Source of the DNA: Protea cynaroides
Taxonomy: Eukaryota; Streptophyta; Magnoliopsida; Proteales; Proteaceae
NCBI GenBank assembly: GCA_028583415.1
Contig: CM053269.1
Coordinates: 38,809,834 to 38,873,833, forward strand
Direction of reading: 5' to 3'
Length of the DNA: 64,000 bases
Part shown: piece after piece, positions 57,939 to 64,000 of the stretch
Layout of the letters: each line of letters begins with the position of its first letter
How positions within the stretch are numbered: position 1 is the first letter of the stretch
Translations under genes and position numbers: made by a program
Notes under the pieces: generated by a model
Told to the model about the DNA's origin: nothing
Seen by the model: only the letters and a program-made list of their open reading frames with translations
Database searches by the model: none

Positions 57939-60700
57939 TTCGGAATGCAGATTCAATCATTCATGTTCTTCTTTCAATATCAAAGTGTGGAACCTAAATG
58001 CTCTATGATTCGATTTACATCACACCTATCTAGTTTTCTGTATCCTAGAGGAGATGAGCTGAGGGGTAGGGATCGTCCTAAGCTACCCTTGACCTAAAAC
58101 CCTATTTGGCATGTGTTGGGCTAGGCTTTCTGATTCTTGATTAAGATTTATTATTTTTTCATTCTTACCCTTTTCGTGAATGTGGGTGCCTACATGCACG
58201 TCCCCACATCTAATATGTCTTCTAGGTGTATAGATATGACAGTTCGAATAAGGTGTTGTAGAAATTAAGTTATTGTCAATAATAAATATCATTCAAATAT
58301 GACAATCAAACAGCATACTTCATCTCAAGTATAGCAATAAAGCATATGAATCAATATAGCAATAAGCATGAAAGCATTGATCAAGCATCGATTATCAACA
58401 ATGTGACCATGATCATATTTGATCGACTACTCAAATTTGATGTAATCGATCATCATCAATGTGATCAAGATCATATTTGAACGATGGTTCAGATTCGCTT
58501 AAAACATTCATAAGGTCAATTCAACCGTTCAAATTCAATTAAATCATTTAAAAGGGTAATTCAACGGTTCAAATCACTCCAGATGGTAATCCAATTGTTC
58601 AGATCACTCTAAATATTCATAATCAAGATCCAACGGTTCATATTCATTTACATCAATCATCAAGACAATCTGATGGTCCAGGTTCATTTATATTACTCAT
58701 GATGTCAATCCAATGGTTCAGATTCAAATAAGATGCTCATGATCAAGATCTAATGGTCTATATTTCATATAACTCATGATCAATAGTTAGATTCATTTCA
58801 TTATAAGATCCAAATCAAAATTAAACATCCAATGGTTCACAATTAATATTCTCTCATGATCCAAATAAAAATCAATCTTCCAATGGTTCAAAATTAATCA
58901 TATTAGAAACTCAAGATCAATGGATAGATTTTAATCACATCAAATTCCAAGATTAATGGCCAAGATTTAATCATGTAAAACATCACATGGCTGTATTTTT
59001 AATCATATTGAATTCAATTATTAATTGTCTAGATTTTATTCATATTAAAAATTCTAAATCAAATGTCATATTTTATTCTCATTAAAATCTAGATCAATGA
59101 CCATAATCCAATCTCATCAAATTCAAAGATCAATGGTCCAATTTTATTTATCATAATTCCAAGCATATGGGATCAATCAATTTCATCATAATTTCAAACA
59201 TATGAGATCAATCAATTTCATCAAAATTTCACATTTGGATCAATTTCAATTTGATCAAAATTCACATATATGATCGGATCAATTTCAATTTCAACACAAT
59301 TTCATAATCAGATCAATTTCAATTTGATCACAATTCCATAAGGATCACTTTCAATTTGATCAAAATTCACATGATTGGATCAATTTCAATTTGATCAAAA
59401 TTCAGATCATAGTTGGATTGTTCTCATGAAAATTCCAAGCATGTGGTCGAGGACCCATTATCACCACATAATATTTCATGATCAAAACCATTATCACCAC
59501 ATAAAATTTCATGATTGAATGGCTGAAATTCAAGCACATTAAAAATCTATGCAATGGATAAATTTTAATCAAATTAAAATTCATGCAGTGACTAAAATTT
59601 AATTAAGATACATGCAATGACTCACATTGGATCAAAGGGTTGTGATGGAATCATGTGCAAGACTAGTTTGTGCAATGGAAGTGGGTGAGTTTGCTGGTTG
59701 CACAGATCGGGTAAGTGAGGTAAGGCAGAGGGTTATGGGCAAATTTGGTTTGGGAACAGGTGTTGATATGTAGGGTTTTGGCCAGGTGGAATGGTTGTAG
59801 GTCTTGGCGGGGTTGAAAATGATGGAGAACTAGTTTGAAGATTGGGGTTAGGTGGGATTATCGGGTTGCTTGCCGACAGAATGGAAGGAGGCAGCATGCA
59901 ATGTTCTGGGTGTTGGGCAGATTTCAAGAGGTGGCTGAGTGGTTTGGTTTGCTGTAGGAGGAAGTCGACGTGGAGGGCTACATGGTGAGGTGAGGTGTAT
60001 GCAGCTTAAGCAGGTAATGGCGATGGGATCTGGCCAGTGATATGGTATGGACAGGTGAGTCTCTTCCTCTCTCTTTCTTCTTGTCTCCCTCTTCTCAATC
60101 TCCCTCTCGATTATTCCACTTTAAAAAAAAAAACCATTGAAAGAGAAAGAAAATATTAACCTTATCTGAATCCGAATGCCCGTCTTCTCCAACTTCTGTC
60201 TCTCTTCGGTTTTCAATCTCCCTCTTTTCTTTGGTTTCTCTAATTCTTCTCCTTCTGCAACTCTCTTAGCTTTCCAGCTCTAGTTGGCCGGTTTCTCTCT
60301 CCATTCTGATTTTTTTTCGAATTCTCCCTCCTCTTCTTCTCTTGTGCTCAACTCTCTCTCTCTCTCTCTTTTTCTCTTTTTCTCTCCTCTTCCTGATTCT
60401 GTTTTTCTCCCTTAGAGTCCACCAACTCTTCTCCCTTCTTTTCTTTTATTTTCTTTTTATTTTTTTTATTTTTTTATTTTTTAGAGTCCACCGACTCTTT
60501 TCCTTTCTTTCCTTCTATTTTTTTTCTATTTTTTTTTCTTTCCTTTTGTCTTTTTTCTTTCCTTCTGTTTTCTTTCCTTTTGTCTTTTTTCTCTTTAATT
60601 GATCTCATTCTCCTGTCCTCTCTCTTTCCTTTTATTTTTCTTTCCCTTTTTTTTTTTGTCATTCATTTTGTCTTTTTTCTCTTAATCGGATCAGTCTCCT

Positions 60701-60703
<3 letters not shown>

Positions 60704-60767
<64 letters not shown>
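60704..60767. repeat. (AT)32 microsatellite
   Basis: 64 bp of pure AT dinucleotide within the LTR. Confidence 0.95.
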
Positions 60768-60769
<2 letters not shown>

Positions 60770-61879
60770 TATGTATCATATAATTACATAGTATATGAAT
60801 GTAATACATACAAAAATTACTTGCACATGGGTGAACTGGTGCTATCTATACTGGTCTTAATTGGACTGAGCTGACTGGGTTTTCTCTCTCTTTGTTATTT
60901 CATGGGTCATTTCAACTGCAATTCCGCATGAAATCTTTTGACGGACTTTGTCCCAAAATTTTTATATTCACATTGTAGAACAATAAAAATGAGAAATACT
61001 AGAGCTTGAATCACCTCATTTGGATGTAAAATGACCAACTTATGAATTTCTGAAGTTTAAATATGCCAATTTACGATAATTCGGGTAGCAACTCTACATG
61101 GGATGCCTCGGAGACCTCTACCTAAAATCCTCCATTTCTACTTTGTAGAGCACCAAAAATGAAACATATTGAGACTTGAACCACTTGATTTGGACGTCGG
61201 ATAATAAAATTATGAGGAATTGAAGTTTAAGTGGGCATATCGGCTTGCGGCTCCGTATGGGATCTTCGGAGACATCTATCCAAAATTCTTCACGTCCACT
61301 TTGCAGAGCGCAAAAAATGAGGAATAATGACACTGGAATCACCTCATTTGGACGTTGGATGAGAAAGATATGAGAAGATGAAGTTTAAATAATTAAACTT
61401 ATGATAATTTGCATGTAAGCCTTTAAATGATTATTATTAATTTTCAGAAAATACCCTTATTCTTATTCCCACACTAAAATCGCCATATCTTTTCCATTTG
61501 ACATCGGAATTGAGTGATTCAAGTTTCATTTCGAAGGTATTTCCAAGACCTATGCATCCATGCACGTTGCAGCCCATGTCCTTACTGTGGGGCCTGCTGA
61601 AAATCATTTCAAAGTCGTAGTAAAAAATTCAAACCTTGCATTGGGATTCACCAACTTGCTATATGATTTCACTTAGGCTTCTGGATACCGGGGATCATCT
61701 CAGTTATTCTCAAAACATTATAGAGAGCATGCCGGGACTGATCGACTATCATTTTTGAAAGAGTTTCACTCGCATCCCCTTTGCTTTTTTCAAACTTTCT
61801 CTCATTTCTCCTACTTTGTTGTCTATACTCCAGTAAGCCTTCTTTCAGTTAGGGATGACAAAAATGGGGTGTGCTTACA

Positions 61880-62253
61880 GCTTGCAATCTTCCTCTGTTG
61901 GCACCAAGAATCGTCATGGTGTAAGGCTAGTCCATGGTCGTCTGGTGGATCGGAGATCCAGCAACCATATTACCCGTAACCACTATGAGATGGACTAGTG
62001 GAGCAATGGAGCACGTCTCAGCTTCTTCAGAGAGTAAGACATGTGGATGAAACCGCTACAAAGTAGATCGCCCAGTAGTTATCCTCTTGGGCTGAAATTC
62101 CGTACGTGGAATGTCATTTGTATGCCTAGAACCGTGCATAATTCCAGGCCCTTAAAATATTGACATGTATGTGCCCATGTCGTTGATCCATAGGGTGCCA
62201 TGTGTAGGTCTCTGATTGACCTTATTCTGAACAGTCCTAACATGACCTACCAT
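61880..62253. other. Unrecognised; possible retroelement internal sequence
   Basis: Read on minus, AGAGGAAGATTGCAAGC sits just before the LTR start and could be a polypurine tract, which would make the neighbouring LTR a 3' LTR. No coding domain seen. Confidence 0.3.
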
Positions 62254-63298
62254 GAACTAAGGCCATGTGCACGATTGCATCCAAACATCTATTTGAGAAG
62301 CTCACTGTTTCATGGTAATTGATCACAAGTAAAATTACATGGTTTGAGATTACTATGCACATGTAAGGAGATCAGATTATTTACTTAATGGTTCATTGCA
62401 GTTAGGACAGGCCGACAAGGATTTGAATAAAAATAAGAAAAATTTAAACAAAAAATTAAATATATAATTAATGATTGGTATTAAACAAATATTTTGGCCT
62501 GCTCTCTCGTTCATTGCAAATAGAGGGGATGAAAACGAAATCAATTCAAAAATTAAAGAACATGAATTTTTTTTTTTGTAATTATAATTGTTTAACTAAC
62601 CTAAATATGGTTATTCATACTTTTAAATACAATTTTTATTTTTTCTTCCTAAAATTTAATAACCAGATTTTGATTTTTTTTTTCTTTTTTGTAATTACTT
62701 ATAAAATCATGTTAGATAGCATCTATAAAAAAAAAAAAAAAAAACTATATTTTAGTTTTAATTTGATTTCACTTTTTTTTTTCCCCTTTATTTCCCTTGG
62801 AAATAGATAGATTTGTTTTTTCTATCGACATTAATTTGATCTTCTCATTGTTACTAAGTAGTTTTCTCATGACAAATATTGATAATCTCCATATATACCT
62901 CAGGGAGGATTTGATTTTGGGAGGGGAGAGGGGGTTTGCCATTATTGGTGGAATATTGTGGATTTTTTTTCTTTTTTTTTTTGGTAAAGAATATTGTGGA
63001 TGCTTAATGGACTAGAAATTGATGTTTAACAAAGTGCATGCCACAAAATCAAAAAACTTGTAAATAATAGTTATGTGAATATACATGGTGAGAATATGAA
63101 TCTAAGAATTGGAGTCAGATCGATTGAGTCAGTCAATCCAGAACGGAATTGGTCAAGACTGAATCCAATTCTTGGCAATTACCTATTCGTGAATTGGATT
63201 GATCGGGATCGGATTGGGCAATGCAATCTGATATTTTGATCACCTATTTCTTTCTTCTTTCTGCTTTTTGGTAAATCTAATCCTCTTATAATTTTTAA
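62254..63298 (+). repeat. 1-kb dispersed direct repeat, copy B
   Basis: From AACTAAGGCCATGTGCAC to CTAATCCTCTTATAATTT. Colinear with 44731-45722 apart from small indels. Both copies share a short frame with FLMTNIDNL and REDLILG, but the N-termini differ. Confidence 0.85.
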
Positions 63299-63836
63299 GA
63301 AAACCAAGAATTCTATAATCTAATTGACCTACTCAGCATATATAGGTGACCAATTAAGTTCAGTAGACAAAATGATTGTTACTATAAGAAGTGATGGGCA
63401 CGTTTAACTTAGACATAAATTGATAAACTTTCTTTAATTTGAGCAAAATTCTACCTACTCTATTTTGATACAATGTCAATCGTTTTTCTATATTATTAGA
63501 AAAAAAGTTCAAAATTAACAAGACAAAAATTGAATGAAATTTAATCCTATGGCTCCGTTTGTTTTAATGAAATTTTTTTAAAAATTTTATGTGTAATATT
63601 TTTTATATTAAAATTTTTTCCAATGTTTGTTCTCAATATATAAAAGAAAGACGAATTTCCTTTATCCTTCCTCTTTAGGCTTTGTATGTTGTAAAGGGAA
63701 TAGGAAAGGGAAAAGAAGGAAAATTGTTTTTCCTTCGAGTCGTTTAATTGCAGTGAAGTGAAATTAAAGCATCACACTCTTCGATTTTATAAAAAAGGAG
63801 GTAGGGAGGAGGGAGAGAATCACTCTCCATGCATAA

Positions 63837-63867
<31 letters not shown>

Positions 63868-64000
63868 CACCATATTATTGTTGAATGAAGTACATTTGGT
63901 TACGATGGAGAGTCTGGTATTTATTTAAATTTAGTTTTAAATTTTAATTTCTAGTGACAACAAAAAATGAGATTCTTCATTTATTTATCCTCAATTGATA
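63299..64000. other. No gene; CT microsatellite
   Basis: AT-rich intergenic sequence with (CT)n at about 63840-63867. Confidence 0.6.

Larger units (their letters stand above)
55591..61879 (-). mobile_element. Ogre/TAT-like long LTR (about 6.3 kb)
   Basis: Left end TGTGAGGACAATGAG, right end GGGGTGTGCTTACA (LTR start TGTAAGCACACCCC, like TGTAAGACCCCC at 51240). Holds a CCTAGAT/ATCTAGG hairpin (55666-55684), four CTACGT modules, a 34-bp minisatellite, two copies of GGTAGGGATCGTCCTAA (about 56855 and 58060), a Tekay LTR piece, CT-rich leader and a TA run. The flanks give no TSD (GTTCC against GCTTG), so the right boundary or a rearrangement is uncertain. Confidence 0.65.

Noticed and set aside
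45230..63015. Paired ORFs sharing FLMTNIDNL in the two 1-kb repeats
   Set aside because: Similarity follows from the DNA duplication. N-termini and C-termini differ through indels, so coding selection is not supported.

Overview
This is nuclear DNA of a flowering plant, probably a woody dicot or early-diverging eudicot with a repeat-rich genome. The evidence is AT-rich sequence, GT-AG spliced genes of plant-specific families (a CASP-like membrane protein and a BPP-type basic proline-rich protein), and nested Ty3/gypsy (Tekay-like and Ogre/TAT-like), Ty1/copia, TRIM, LINE, Mutator-like and MITE elements. A species cannot be named from the sequence. There is one 500-base assembly gap (1980-2479).

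Layout. 1-7.4 kb: an Ogre/TAT-like long LTR inserted into the integrase of a Tekay-like chromovirus, whose 3' LTR in turn sits inside a second, older LTR of the same family. 7.7-9.6 kb: two small DNA transposons. 10.9-17.9 kb (minus): a complete five-exon BPP-like gene, predicted 576 aa, with RTE-type LINE debris in its large second intron. 18.5-26 kb: gene-poor, with a long-TIR Mutator-like foldback, a LINE tail and a hairpin MITE. 26.2-32.1 kb: a decayed copia element carrying a nested Tekay deletion derivative. 32.3-36 kb: a TRIM, two hairpin MITEs and a solo Tekay-like LTR with a perfect TSD. 36.9-40 kb: a hairpin MITE split by a short gag/protease-only copia element. 40.2-41.2 kb: a Mutator-like foldback. 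41.8-43.1 kb (minus): a complete three-exon CASP-like gene, predicted 204 aa, with a TATA box. 44.7-45.7 and 62.3-63.3 kb: two direct copies of a 1-kb repeat. 46.2-52.5 kb: a Pack-MULE-like element carrying fragments of two host genes (DUF506 and an RBOH NADPH oxidase), split by a 4.7-kb solo LTR. 52.5-61.9 kb: a retrogene-like remnant, a copia 5' LTR, a partial Tekay LTR, and a 6.3-kb Ogre/TAT-like LTR.

Only two genes look functional. The most interesting signals are in the repeats. (1) Tekay-family LTRs share a built-in TATA / leader exon / GTAAGT donor layout, and a conserved roughly 45-codon ORF ending in a Cys-rich tail. (2) Eight copies of a CTACGT...ACGTAG hairpin module occur in the Ogre-like LTRs, with compensatory changes in the inner stem, next to unrelated minisatellites. 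(3) The Pack-MULE joins DUF506 and RBOH pieces. (4) Five MITEs of one family carry hairpins near their ends, most with 9-bp TSDs.
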